A stretch of DNA of 64,000 bases from Tomocerus qinae (taxonomy: Eukaryota > Arthropoda > Collembola > Entomobryomorpha > Tomoceridae), in contig CM034547.1 in NCBI GenBank assembly GCA_020055645.1, positions 69,226,884 through 69,290,883 on the forward strand, written 5' to 3'. The first letter of the stretch is position 1, and each line of letters opens with the position of its first letter. The translations under genes and the position numbers were made by a program. The notes below the pieces were generated by a model. The model was not told where the DNA came from and made no database searches. It saw only the letters and a list, made by a program, of their open reading frames with translations. Below are positions 47,496 through 62,400 of the stretch, piece by piece.

Positions 47496-50400
47496 AAAAC
47501 AATCAGTAAATTTATGAATGCATATCCTCCGTCTGGGTTTTGAATAGTTTCCCTTCAGAAACGCCCGTAGAAGTGGAAGGGAAAATGTCTTGATGACATT
47601 TTAAAAGACCACAAACCATGAGCAAACTAATAAAGATTATCTGACCTAGGAAGAATTCAAAATGAGGTAATCCTGACAAGTCTATGAGATAAGTGTAACA
47701 ATTTTAAAAACACACAGTAAATTTATGACTGCATATCCTCCGTCTGGAATTTGAATAGCTTCCTTTCAAGAAAGCCCGTAGAAGTAGACAGGAAAATGTC
47801 ATAACATTTTAAAAGAACAGAAACCAGGAGCAAAGTAATAAAGATTATCTGACTTAGGAAGAATTCTAAACGAGGTAATCCTGACGAGGCTATGAGATAA
47901 GTGTAACAATTTTAAAAACAATCAGTTAATTTATGAATGCATATCCTCCGTCTGGAATTTAAATACCTTCCCTTCAAGGAAACCGGTAGAAGTAGACAAG
48001 AAATTGTCATGACATTTTAAAGGAACAGAAACCAGGAGCAAAGTAATAAAGATTATCTGACTTAGGAAGAATTCTAAACGAGGTAATCCTGACAAGGCTA
48101 TGAGATAAGTGTAACAATTTTAAAAACAATCAGTAAATTTATGACTGCATATCCTCCGTCTGGAATTTGAATAGCTTCCTTTCAAGAAAGCCCGTAGAAG
48201 TAGACAGGAAAATGTCATAACATTTTAAAAGAACAGAAACCAGGAGCAAAGTAATAAAGATTATCTGACTTAGGAAGAATTCTAAACGAGGTAATCCTGA
48301 CAAGGCTATGAGATAAGTGTAACAATTTTAAAAACAATCAGTAAATTTATGAATGCATATCCTCCGTCTGGAATTTGAATACCTTCCCTTCAAGGAAGCC
48401 CGTAGAAGTAGACAAGAAAATGTCATGACATTTTAAAAGAACAGAAACCAGGAGCAAAGTAATAAAGATTATCTGACTTAGGAAGAATTCTAAACGAGGT
48501 AATCCTGACAAGGCTATGAGATAAGTGTAACAATTTTAAAAACAATCAGTAAATTTATGAATGCATATCCTCCGTCTGGAATTTGAATAGCTTCCCTTCA
48601 AGGAAGCCCGTAGAAGTAGACAGGAAAATGTCATGACATTTTAAAAGAACAGAAACCAGGAGCAAAGTAATAAAGATTATCTGACTTAGGAAGAATTCTA
48701 AACGAGGTAATCCTGACAAGGCTATGAGATAAGTGTAACAATTTTAAAAACAATCAGTAAATTTATGAATGCATATCCTCCGTCTGGAATTTGAATAGCT
48801 TCCCTTCAAGGAAGCCCGTAGAAGTAGACAGGAAAATGTCATGACATTTTAAAAGAACAGAAACCAGGAGCAAAGTAATAAAGATTATCTGACTTAGGAA
48901 GAATTCTAAACGAGGTAATCCTGACAAGGCTATGAGATAAGTGTAACAATTTTAAAAACAATCAGTAAATTTATGAATGCATATCCTCCGTCTGGAATTT
49001 GAATACCTTCCCTTCAAGGAAGCCCGTAGAAGTAGACAAGAAAATGTCATGACATTTTAAAAGAACAGAAACCAGGAGCAAAGTAATAAAGATTATCTGA
49101 CTTAGGAAGAATTCTAAACGAGGTAATCCTGACAAGGCTATGAGATAAGTGTAACAATTTTAAAAACAATCAGTAAATTTATGAATGCATATCCTCCGTC
49201 TGGAATTTGAATAGCTTCCCTTCAGGAAAGCCCGTAGAAGTAGACAGGAAAATGTCATGACATTTTAAAAGAACAGAAACCAGGAGCAAAGTAATAAAGA
49301 TTATCTGACTTAGGAAGAATTCTAAACGAGGTAATCCTGACAAGGCTATGAGATAAGTGTAACAATTTTAAAAACAATCAGTAAATTTATGAATGCATAT
49401 CCTCCGTCTGGAATTTGAATACCTTCCCTTCAAGGAAAGCCCGTAGAAGTAGACAGGAAAATGTCATGACATTTTAAAAGAACAGAAACCAGGAGCAAAG
49501 TAATAAAGATTATCTGACTTAGGAAGAATTCTAAACGAGGTAATCCTGACAAGGCTATGAGATAAGTGTAACAATTTTAAAAACAATCAGTAAATTTATG
49601 AATGCATATCCTCCGTCTGGAATTTGAATACCTTCCCTTCAAGGAAGCCCGTAGAAGTAGACAGGAAAATGTCATGACATTTTAAAAGAACAGAAACCAG
49701 GAGCAAAGTAATAAAGATTATCTGACTTAGGAAGAATTCTAAACGAGGTAATCCTGACAAGGCTATGAGATAAGTGTAACAATTTTAAAAACAATCAGTA
49801 AATTTATGAATGCATATCCTCCGTCTGGAATTTGAATAGCTTCCCTTCAAGGAAGCCCGTAGAAGTAGACAGGAAAATGTCATGACATTTTAAAAGAACA
49901 GAAACCAGGAGCAAAGTAATAAAGATTATCTGACTTAGGAAGAATTCTAAACGAGGTAATCCTGACAAGGCTATGAGATAAGTGTAACAATTTTAAAAAC
50001 AATCAGTAAATTTATGAATGCATATCCTCCGTCTGGAATTTGAATACCTTCCCTTCAAGGAAGCCCGTAGAAGTAGACAGGAAAATGTCATGACATTTTA
50101 AAAGAACAGAAACCAGGAGCAAAGTAATAAAGATTATCTGACTTAGGAAGAATTCTAAACGAGGTAATCCTGACAAGGCTATGAGATAAGTGTAACAATT
50201 TTAAAAACAATCAGTAAATTTATGAATGCATATCCTCCGTCTGGAATTTGAATAGCTTCCCTTCAAGGAAGCCCGTAGAAGTAGACAGGAAAATGTCATG
50301 ACATTTTAAAAGAACAGAAACCAGGAGCAAAGTAATAAAGATTATCTGACTTAGGAAGAATTCTAAACGAGGTAATCCTGACAAGGCTATGAGATAAGTG

Positions 50401-53400
50401 TAACAATTTTAAAAACAATCAGTAAATTTATGAATGCATATCCTCCGTCTGGAATTTGAATAGCTTCCCTTCAAGGAAGCCCGTAGAAGTAGACAGGAAA
50501 ATGTCATGACATTTTAAAAGAACAGAAACCAGGAGCAAAGTAATAAAGATTATCTGACTTAGGAAGAATTCTAAACGAGGTAATCCTGACAAGGCTATGA
50601 GATAAGTGTAACAATTTTAAAAACAATCAGTAAATTTATGAATGCATATCCTCCGTCTGGAATTTGAATACCTTCCCTTCAAGGAAGCCCGTAGAAGTAG
50701 ACAGGAAAATGTCATGACATTTTAAAAGAACAGAAACCAGGAGCAAAGTAATAAAGATTATCTGACTTAGGAAGAATTCTAAACGAGGTAATCCTGACAA
50801 GGCTATGAGATAAGTGTAACAATTTTAAAAACAATCAGTAAATTTATGAATGCATATCCTCCGTCTGGAATTTGAATAGCTTCCCTTCAAGAAAGCCCGT
50901 AGAAGTAGACAGGAAAATGTCATGACATTTTAAAAGAACAGAAACCAGGAGCAAAGTAATAAAGATTATCTGACTTAGGAAGAATTCTAAACGAGGTAAT
51001 CCTGACAAGGCTATGAGATAAGTGTAACAATTTTAAAAACAATCAGTAAATTTATGAATGCATATCCTCCGTCTGGAATTTGAATAGCTTCCCTTCAAGG
51101 AAGCCCGTAGAAGTAGACAAGAAAATGTCATGACATTTTAAAAGAACAGAAACCAGGAGCAAAGTAATAAAGATTATCTGACTTAGGAAGAATTCTAAAC
51201 GAGGTAATCCTGACAAGGCTATGAGATAAGTGTAACAATTTTAAAAACAATCAGTAAATTTATGAATGCATATCCTCCGTCTGGAATTTGAATACCTTCC
51301 CTTCAAGGAAGCCCGTAGAAGTAGACAGGAAAATGTCATGACATTTTAAAAGAACAGAAACCAGGAGCAAAGTAATAAAGATTATCTGACTTAGGAAGAA
51401 TTCTAAACGAGGTAATCCTGACAAGGCTATGAGATAAGTGTAACAATTTTAAAAACAATCAGTAAATTTATGAATGCATATCCTCCGTCTGGAATTTGAA
51501 TAGCTTCCCTTCAAGGAAGCCCGTAGAAGTAGACAGGAAAATGTCATGACATTTTAAAAGAACAGAAACCAGGAGCAAAGTAATAAAGATTATCTGACTT
51601 AGGAAGAATTCTAAACGAGGTAATCCTGACAAGGCTATGAGATAAGTGTAACAATTTTAAAAACAATCAGTAAATTTATGAATGCATATCCTCCGTCTGG
51701 AATTTGAATACCTTCCCTTCAAGGAAGCCCGTAGAAGTAGACAGGAAAATGTCATGACATTTTAAAAGAACAGAAACCAGGAGCAAAGTAATAAAGATTA
51801 TCTGACTTAGGAAGAATTCTAAACGAGGTAATCCTGACAAGGCTATGAGATAAGTGTAACAATTTTAAAAACAATCAGTAAATTTATGAATGCATATCCT
51901 CCGTCTGGAATTTGAATAGCTTCCCTTCAAGGAAGCCCGTAGAAGTAGACAGGAAAATGTCATGACATTTTAAAAGAACAGAAACCAGGAGCAAAGTAAT
52001 AAAGATTATCTGACTTAGGAAGAATTCTAAACGAGGTAATCCTGACAAGGCTATGAGATAAGTGTAACAATTTTAAAAACAATCAGTAAATTTATGAATG
52101 CATATCCTCCGTCTGGAATTTGAATAGCTTCCCTTCAAGGAAGCCCGTAGAAGTAGACAGGAAAATGTCATGACATTTTAAAAGAACAGAAACCAGGAGC
52201 AAAGTAATAAAGATTATCTGACTTAGGAAGAATTCTAAACGAGGTAATCCTGACAAGGCTATGAGATAAGTGTAACAATTTTAAAAACAATCAGTAAATT
52301 TATGAATGCATATCCTCCGTCTGGAATTTGAATAGCTTCCCTTCAAGAAAGCCCGTAGAAGTAGACAGGAAAATGTCATGACATTTTAAAAGAACAGAAA
52401 CCAGGAGCAAAGTAATAAAGATTATCTGACTTAGGAAGAATTCTAAACGAGGTAATCCTGACAAGGCTATGAAATAAGTGTAACAATTTTAAAAACAATC
52501 AGTAAATTTATGAATGCATATCCTCCGTCTGGAATTTGAATACCTTCCCTTCAAGGAAGCCTGTAGAAGTAGACAAGAAAATGTCATGACATTTTAAAAG
52601 AACAGAAACCAGGAGCAAAGTAATAAAGATTATCTGACTTAGGAAGAATTCTAAACGAGGTAATCCTGACAAGGCTATGAGATAAGTGTAACAATTTTAA
52701 AAACAATCAGTAAATTTATGAATGCATATCCTCCGTCTGGAATTTGAATAGCTTCCCTTCAAGAAAGCCCGTAGAAGTAGACAGGAAAATGTCATGACAT
52801 TTTAAAAGAACAGAAACCAGGAGCAAAGTAATAAAGATTATCTGACTTAGGAAGAATTCTAAACGAGGTAATCCTGACAAGGCTATGAGATAAGTGTAAC
52901 AATTTTAAAAACAATCAGTAAATTTATGAATGCATATCCTTCGTCTGGAATTTGAATAGCTTCCCTTCAAGAAAGCCCGTAGAAGTAGACAGAGAAAATG
53001 TCATGACATTTTAAAAGAACAGAAACCAGGAGCAAAGTAATAAAGATTATCTGACTTAGGAAGAATTCTAAACGAGGTAATCCTGACAAGGCTATGAGAT
53101 AAGTGTAACAATTTTAAAAACAATCAGTAAATTTATGAATGCATATCCTCCGTCTGGAATTTGAATACCTTCCCTTCAAGGAAGCCCGTAGAAGTAGACA
53201 AGAAAATGTCATGACATTTTAAAAGAACAGAAACCAGGAGCAAAGTAATAAAGATTATCTGACTTAGGAAGAATTCTAAACGAGGTAATCCTGACAAGGC
53301 TATGAGATAAGTGTAACAATTTTAAAAACAATCAGTAAATTTATGAATGCATATCCTCCGTCTGGATTTTGAATAGCTTCCCTTCAAGGAAGCCCGTAGA

Positions 53401-56400
53401 AGTAGACAGGAAAATGTCATGACATTTTAAAAGAACAGAAACCAGGAGCAAAGTAATAAAGATTATCTGACTTAGGAAGAATTCTAAACGAGGTAATCCT
53501 GACAAGGCTATGAGATAAGTGTAACAATTTTAAAAACAATCAGTAAATTTATGAATGCATATCCTCCGTCTGGAATTTGAATAGCTTCCCTTCAAGGAAG
53601 CCCGTAGAAGTAGACAGGAAAATGTCATGACATTTTAAAAGAACAGAAACCAGGAGCAAAGTAATAAAGATTATCTGACTTAGGAAGAATTCTAAACGAG
53701 GTAATCCTGACAAGGCTATGAGATAAGTGTAACAATTTTAAAAACAATCAGTAAATTTATGAATGCATATCCTCCGTCTGGAATTTGAATAGCTTCCTTC
53801 AAGGAAGCCCGTAGAAGTAGACAGGAAAATGTCATGACATTTTAAAAGAACAGAAACCAGGAGCAAAGTAATAAAGATTATCTGACTTAGGAAGAATTCT
53901 AAACGAGGTAATCCTGACAAGGCTATGAGATAAGTGTAACAATTTTAAAAACAATCAGTAAATTTATGAATGCATATCCTCCGTCTGGAATTTGAATAGC
54001 TTCCCTTCAAGGAAGCCCGGTAGAAGTAGACAGGAAAATGTCATGACATTTTAAAAGAACAGAAACCAGGAGCAAAGTAATAAAGATTATCTGACTTAGG
54101 AAGAATTCTAAACGAGGTAATCCTGACAAGGCTATGAGATAAGTGTAACAATTTTAAAAACAATCAGTAAATTTATGAATGCATATCCTCCGTCTGGAAT
54201 TTGAATAGCTTCCCTTCAAGGAAGCCCGTAGAAGTAGACAGGAAAATGTCATGACATTTTAAAAGAACAGAAACCAGGAGCAAAGTAATAAAGATTATCT
54301 GACTTAGGAAGAATTCTAAACGAGGTAATCCTGACAAGGCTATGAGATAAGTGTAACAATTTTAAAAACAATCAGTAAATTTATGAATGCATATCCTCCG
54401 TCTGGAATTTGAATAGCTTCCCTTCAAGGAAGCCCGTAGAAGTAGACAGGAAAATGTCATGACATTTTAAAAGAACAGAAACCAGGAGCAAAGTAATAAA
54501 GATTATCTGACTTAGGAAGAATTCTAAACGAGGTAATCCTGACAAGGCTATGAGATAAGTGTAACAATTTTAAAAACAATCAGTAAATTTATGAATGCAT
54601 ATCCTCCGTCTGGAATTTGAATAGCTTCCTTCAAGAAAGCCCGTAGAAGTAGACAAGAAAATGTCATGACATTTTAAAAGAACAGAAACCAGGAGCAAAG
54701 TAATAAAGATTATCTGACTTAGGAAGAATTCTAAACGAGGTAATCCTGACAAGGCTATGAGATAAGTGTAACAATTTTAAAAACAATCAGTAAATTTATG
54801 AATGCATATCCTTCGTCTGGAATTTGAATAGCTTCCCTTCAAGGAAGCCCGTAGAAGTAGACAAGAAAATGTCATGACATTTTAAAATAACAGAAACCAG
54901 GAGCAAAGTAATAAAGATTATCTGACTTAGGAAGAATTCTAAACGAGGTAATCCTGACAAGGCTATGAGATAAGTGTAACAATTTTAAAAACAATCAGTA
55001 AATTTATGAATGCATATCCTCCGTCTGGATTTTGAATAGCTTCCCTTCAAGAAAGCCCGTAGAAGTAGACAGGAAAATGTCATGACATTTTAAAAGAACA
55101 GAAACCAGGAGCAAAGTAATAAAGATTATCTGACTTAGGAAGAATTCTAAACGAGGTAATCCTGACAAGGCTATGAGATAAGTGTAACAATTTTAAAAAC
55201 AATCAGTAAATTTATGAATGCATATCCTTCGTCTGGAATTTGAATAGCTTCCCTTCAAGAAAGCCCGTAGAAGTAGAAGAGAAAATGTCATGACATTTTA
55301 AAATAACAGAAACCAGGAGCAAAGTAATAAAGATTATCTGACTTAGGAAGAATTCTAAACGAGGTAATCCTGACAAGGCTATGAGATAAGTGTAACAATT
55401 TTAAAAACAATCAGTAAATTTATGAATGCATATCCTCCGTCTGGAATTTGAATACCTTCCCTTCAAGGAAGCCCGTAGAAGTAGACAGGCAAATGTCCTG
55501 ACATTTTAAAAGAACAGAAACCAGGAGCAAAGTAATAAAGATTATCTGACTTAGGAAGAATTCTAAACGAGGTAATCCTGACAAGGCTATGAGATAAGTG
55601 TAACAATTTTAAAAACAATCAGTAAATTTATGAATGCATATCCTCCGTCTGGAATTTGAATAGCTTCCCTTCAAGGAAGCCCGTAGAAGTAGACAGGAAA
55701 ATGTCATGACATTTTAAAAGAACAGAAACCAGGAGCAAAGTAATAAAGATTATCTGACTTAGGAAGAATTCTAAACGAGGTAATCCTGACAAGGCTATGA
55801 GATAAGTGTAACAATTTTAAAAACAATCAGTAAATTTATGAATGCATATCCTCCGTCTGGAATTTGAATAGCTTCCCTTCAAGGAAGCCCGTAGAAGTAG
55901 ACAGGAAAATGTCATGACATTTTAAAAGAACAGAAACCAGGAGCAAAGTAATAAAGATTATCTGACTTAGGAAGAATTCTAAACGAGGTAATCCTGACAA
56001 GGCTATGAAATAAGTGTAACAATTTTAAAAACAATCAGTAAATTTATGAATGCATATCCTCCGTCTGGAATTTGAATAGCTTCCCTTCAAGGAAGCCCGT
56101 AGAAGTAGACAAGAAAATGTCATGACATTTTAAAATAACAGAAACCAGGAGCAAAGTAATAAAGATTATCTGACTTAGGAAGAATTCTAAACGAGGTAAT
56201 CCTGACAAGGCTATGAGATAAGTGTAACAATTTTAAAAACAATCAGTAAATTTATGAATGCATATCCTCCGTCTGGAATTTGAATACCTTCCCTTCAAGG
56301 AAGCCCGTAGAAGTAGACAAGAAAATGTCATGACATTTTAAAAGAACAGAAACCAGGAGCAAAGTAATAAAGATTATCTGACTTAGGAAGAATTCCAAAC

Positions 56401-59400
56401 GAGGTAATCCTTACAAGGCTATGACATAAGTGTAACAATTTTAAAAACAATCAGTAAATTTATGAATGCATATCCTCCGTCTGGATTTTGAATAGCTTCC
56501 CTTCAAGAAAGCCCGTAGAAGTAGACAGGAAAATGTCATGACATTTTAAAAGAACAGAAACCAGGAGCAAAGTAACAAAGATTATCTGACTTAGGAAGAA
56601 TTCTAAACGAGGTAATCCTGACAAGGCTATGAGATAAGTGTAACAATTTTAAAAACAATCAGTAAATTTATGAATGCATATCCTTCGTCTGGAATTTGAA
56701 TAGCTTCCCTTCAAGAAAGCCCGTAGAAGTAGACAAGAAAATGTCATGACATTTTAAAATAACAGAAACCAGGAGCAAAGTAATAAAGATTATCTGACTT
56801 AGGAAGAATTCTAAACGAGGTAATCCTGACAAGGCTATGAGATAAGTGTAACAATTTTAAAAACAATCAGTAAATTTATGAATGCATATCCTCCGTCTGG
56901 AATTTGAATACCTTCCCTTCAAGGAAGCCCGTAGAAGTAGACAGGCAAATGTCCTGACATTTTAAAAGAACAGAAACCAGGAGCAAAGTAATAAAGATTA
57001 TCTGACTTAGGAAGAATTCTAAACGAGGTAATCCTGACAAGGCTATGAGATAAGTGTAACAATTTTAAAAACAATCAGTAAATTTATGAATGCATATCCT
57101 CCGTCTGGAATTTGAATAGCTTCCCTTCAAGGAAGCCCGTAGAAGTAGACAAGAAAATGTCATGACATTTTAAAAGAACAGAAACCAGGAGCAAAGTAAT
57201 AAAGATTATCTGACTTAGGAAGAATTCTAAACGAGGTAATCCTGACAAGGCTATGAGATAAGTGTAACAATTTTAAAAACAATCAGTAAATTTATGAATG
57301 CATATCCTCCGTCTGGAATTTGAATAGCTTCCCTTCAAGGAAGCCCGTAGAAGTAGACAAGAAAATGTCATGACATTTTAAAAGAACAGAAACCAGGAGC
57401 AAAGTAATAAAGATTATCTGACTTAGGAAGAATTCTAAACGAGGTAATCCTGACAAGGCTATGAGATAAGTGTAACAATTTTAAAAACAATCAGTAAATT
57501 TATGAATGCATATCCTCCGTCTGGAATTTGAATAAATTCCCTTCAAGAAAGCCCGTAGAAGTAGACGGGAAAATGTCATGACATTTTAAAAGAACAGAAA
57601 CCAGGAGCAAAGTAATAAAGATTATCTGACTTAGGAAGAATTCTAAACGAGGTAATCCTGACAAGGCTATGAGATAAGTGTAACAATTTTAAAAACAATC
57701 AGTAAATTTATGAATGCATATCCTCCGTCTGGAATTTGAATAGCTTCCCTTCAAGGAAGCCCGTAGAAGTAGACAGGAAAATGTCATGACATTTTAAAAG
57801 AACAGAAACCAGGAGCAAAGTAATAAAGATTATCTGACTTAGGAAGAATTCTAAACGAGGTAATCCTGACAAGGCTATGAGATAAGTGTAACAATTTTAA
57901 AAACAATCAGTAAATTTATGAATGCATATCCTCCGTCTGGAATTTGAATAGCTTCCCTTCAGGAAAGCCCGTAGAAGTAGACAGGAAAATGTCATGACAT
58001 TTTAAAAGAACAGAAACCAGGAGCAAAGTAATAAAGATTATCTGACTTAGGAAGAATTCTAAACGAGGTAATCCTGACAAGGCTATGAGATAAGTGTAAC
58101 AATTTTAAAAACAATCAGTAAATTTATGAATGCATATCCTCCGTCTGGAATTTGAATACCTTCCCTTCAAGGAAGCCCGTAGAAGTAGACAGACAAATGT
58201 CATGACATTTTAAAAGAACAGAAACCAGGAGCAAAGTAATAAAGATTATCTGACTTAGGAAGAATTCTAAACGAGGTAATCCTGACAAGGCTATGAGATA
58301 AGTGTAACAATTTTAAAAACAATCAGTAAATTTATGAATGCATATCCTCCGTCTGGAATTTGAATAGCTTCCCTTCAAGGAAGCCCGTAGAAGTAGACAA
58401 GAAAATGTCATGACATTTTAAAAGAACAGAAACCAGGAGCAAAGTAATAAAGATTATCTGACTTAGGAAGAATTCTAAACGAGGTAATCCTGACAAGGCT
58501 ATGAGATAAGTGTAACAATTTTAAAAACAATCAGTAAATTTATGAATGCATATCCTCCGTCTGGAATTTGAATAGCTTCCCTTCAAGAAAGCCCGTAGAA
58601 GTAGACAGGAAAATGTCATGACATTTTAAAAGAACAGAAACCAGGAGCAAAGTAATAAAGATTATCTGACTTAGGAAGAATTCTAAACGAGGTAATCCTG
58701 ACAAGGCTATGAGATAAGTGTAACAATTTTAAAAACAATCAGTAAATTTATGAATGCATATCCTCCGTCTGGAATTTGAATACCTTCCCTTCAAGGAAGC
58801 CTGTAGAAGTAGACAAGAAAATGTCATGACATTTTAAAAAGAACAGAAACCAGGAGCAAAGTAATAAAGATTATCTGACTTAGGAAGAATTCTAAACGAG
58901 GTAATCCTGACAAGGCTATGAGATAAGTGTAACAATTTTAAAAACAATCAGTAAATTTATGAATGCATATCCTCCGTCTGGAATTTGAATACCTTCCCTT
59001 CAAGGAAGCCCGTAGAAGTAGACAAGAAAATGTCATGACATTTTAAAAGAACAGAAACCAGGAGCAAAGTAATAAAGATTATCTGACTTAGGAAGAATTC
59101 TAAACGAGGTAATCCTGACAAGGCTATGAGATAAGTGTAACATTTTTAAAAACAATCAGTAAATTTATGAATGCATATCCTCCGTCTGGAATTTGAATAG
59201 CTTCCCTTCAAGGAAGCCCGTAGAAGTAGACAGGAAAATGTCATGACATTTTAAAAGAACAGAAACCAGGAGCAAAGTAATAAAGATTATCTGACTTAGG
59301 AAGAATTCTAAACGAGGTAATCCTGACAAGGCTATGAGATAAGTGTAACAATTTTAAAAACAATCAGTAAATTTATGAATGCATATCCTCCGTCTGGAAT

Positions 59401-62400
59401 TTAAATACCTTCCCTTCAAGGAAACCGGTAGAAGTAGACAAGAAATTGTCATGACATTTTAAAAGAACAGAAACCAGGAGCAAAGTAATAAAGATTATCT
59501 GACTTAGGAAGAATTCTAAACGAGGTAATCCTGACAAGGCTATGAGATAAGTGTAACAATTTTAAAAACAATCAGTAAATTTATGAATGCATATCCTCCG
59601 TCTGGAATTTGAATACCTTCCCTTCAAGGAAGCCCGTAGAAGTAGACAGGAAAATGTCATGACATTTTAAAAGAACAGAAACCAGGAGCAAAGTAATAAA
59701 GATTATCTGACTTAGGAAGAATTCTAAACGAGGTAATCCTGACAAGGCTATGAGATAAGTGTAACAATTTTAAAAACAATCAGTAAATTTATGAATGCAT
59801 ATCCTCCGTCTGGAATTTGAATACCTTCCCTTCAAGGAAAGCCCGTAGAAGTAGACAAGAAAATGTCATGACATTTTAAAAGAACAGAAACCAGGAGCAA
59901 AGTAATAAAGATTATCTGACTTAGGAAGAATTCTAAACGAGGTAATCCTGACAAGGCTATGAGATAAGTGTAACAATTTTAAAAACAATCAGTAAATTTA
60001 TGAATGCATATCCTCCGTCTGGAATTTGAATACCTTCCCTTCAAGGAAGCCCGTAGAAGTAGACAGGAAAATGTCATGACATTTTAAAAGAACAGAAACC
60101 AGGAGCAAAGTAATAAAGATTATCTGACTTAGGAAGAATTCTAAACGAGGTAATCCTGACAAGGCTATGACATAAGTGTAACAATTTTAAAAACAATCAG
60201 TAAATTTATGAATGCATATCCTCCGTCTGGAATTTGAATACCTTCCCTTCAAGGAAGCCCGTAGAAGTAGACAGGAAAATGTCATGACATTTTAAAAGAA
60301 CAGAAACCAGGAGCAAAGTAATAAAGATTATCTGACTTAGGAAGAATTCTAAACGAGGTAATCCTGACAAGGCTATGAGATAAGTGTAACAATTTTAAAA
60401 ACAATCAGTAAATTTATGAATGCATATCCTCCGTCTGGAATTTGAATACCTTCCCTTCAAGGAAGCCCGTAGAAGTAGACAAGAAAATGTCATGACATTT
60501 TAAAAGAACAGAAACCAGGAGCAAAGTAATAAAGATTATCTGACTTAGGAAGAATTCTAAACGAGGTAATCCTGACAAGGCTATGAGATAAGTGTAACAA
60601 TTTTAAAAACAATCAGTAAATTTATGAATGCATATCCTCCGTCTGGAATTTGAATAGCTTCCCTTCAAGGAAGCCCGTAGAAGTAGACAGGAAAATGTCA
60701 TGACATTTTAAAAGAACAGAAACCAGGAGCAAAGTAATAAAGATTATCTGACTTAGGAAGAATTCTAAACGAGGTAATCCTGACAAGGCTATGAGATAAG
60801 TGTAACAATTTTAAAAACAATCAGTAAATTTATGAATGCATATCCTCCGTCTGGAATTTGAATACCTTCCCTTCAAGGAAGCCCGTAGAAGTAGACAAGA
60901 AAATGTCATGACATTTTAAAAGAACAGAAACCAGGAGCAAAGTAATAAAGATTATCTGACTTAGGAAGAATTCTAAACGAGGTAATCCTGACAAGGCTAT
61001 GAGATAAGTGTAACAATTTTAAAAACAATCAGTAAATTTATGAATGCATATCCTCCGTCTGGAATTTGAATAGCTTCCCTTCAAGGAAGCCCGTAGAAGT
61101 AGACAGGAAAATGTCATGACATTTTAAAAGAACAGAAACCAGGAGCAAAGTAATAAAGATTATCTGACTTAGGAAGAATTCTAAACGAGGTAATCCTGAC
61201 AAGGCTATGAGATAAGTGTAACAATTTTAAAAACAATCAGTAAATTTATGAATGCATATCCTCCGTCTGGAATTTGAATAGCTTCCCTTCAAGAAAGCCC
61301 GTAGAAGTAGACAGGAAAATGTCATGACATTTTAAAAGAACAGAAACCAGGAGCAAAGTAATAAAGATTATCTGACTTAGGAAGAATTCTAAACGAGGTA
61401 ATCCTGACAAGGCTATGAGATAAGTGTAACAATTTTAAAAACAATCAGTAAATTTATGAATGCATATCCTCCGTCTGGAATTTGAATACCTTCCCTTCAA
61501 GGAAGCCCGTAGAAGTAGACAGGAAAATGTCATGACATTTTAAAAGAACAGAAACCAGGAGCAAAGTAATAAAGATTATCTGACTTAGGAAGAATTCTAA
61601 ACGAGGTAATCCTGACAAGGCTATGACATAAGTGTAACAATTTTAAAAACAATCAGTAAATTTATGAATGCATATCCTCCGTCTGGAATTTGAATAGCTT
61701 CCCTTCAAGGAAGCCCGTAGAAGTAGACAGGAAAATGTCATGACATTTTAAAAGAACAGAAACCAGGAGCAAAGTAATAAAGATTATCTGACTTAGGAAG
61801 AATTCTAAACGAGGTAATCCTGACAAGGCTATGACATAAGTGTAACAATTTTAAAAACAATCAGTAAATTTATGAATGCATATCCTCCGTCTGGAATTTG
61901 AATACCTTCCCTTCAAGGAAGCCCGTAGAAGTAGACAGGAAAATGTCATGACATTTTAAAAGAACAGAAACCAGGAGCAAAGTAATAAAGATTATCTGAC
62001 TTAGGAAGAATTCTAAACGAGGTAATCCTGACAAGGCTATGACATAAGTGTAACAATTTTAAAAACAATCAGTAAATTTATGAATGCATATCCTCCGTCT
62101 GGAATTTGAATAGCTTCCCTTCAAGAAAGCCCGTAGAAGTAGACAGGAAAATGTCATGACATTTTAAAAGAACAGAAACCAGGAGCAAAGTAATAAAGAT
62201 TATCTGACTTAGGAAGAATTCTAAACGAGGTAATCCTGACAAGGCTATGACATAAGTGTAACAATTTTAAAAACAATCAGTAAATTTATGAATGCATATC
62301 CTCCGTCTGGAATTTGAATACCTTTCCTTCAAGGAAGCCCGTAGAAGTAGACAAGAAAATGTCATGACATTTTAAAAGAACAGAAACCAGGAGCAAAGTA

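Noticed and set aside
53738..54752. 60-aa minus-strand ORFs (53738-53920, 54570-54752) in the array
   Set aside because: They exist only in units with a 1-bp deletion and have no protein features.
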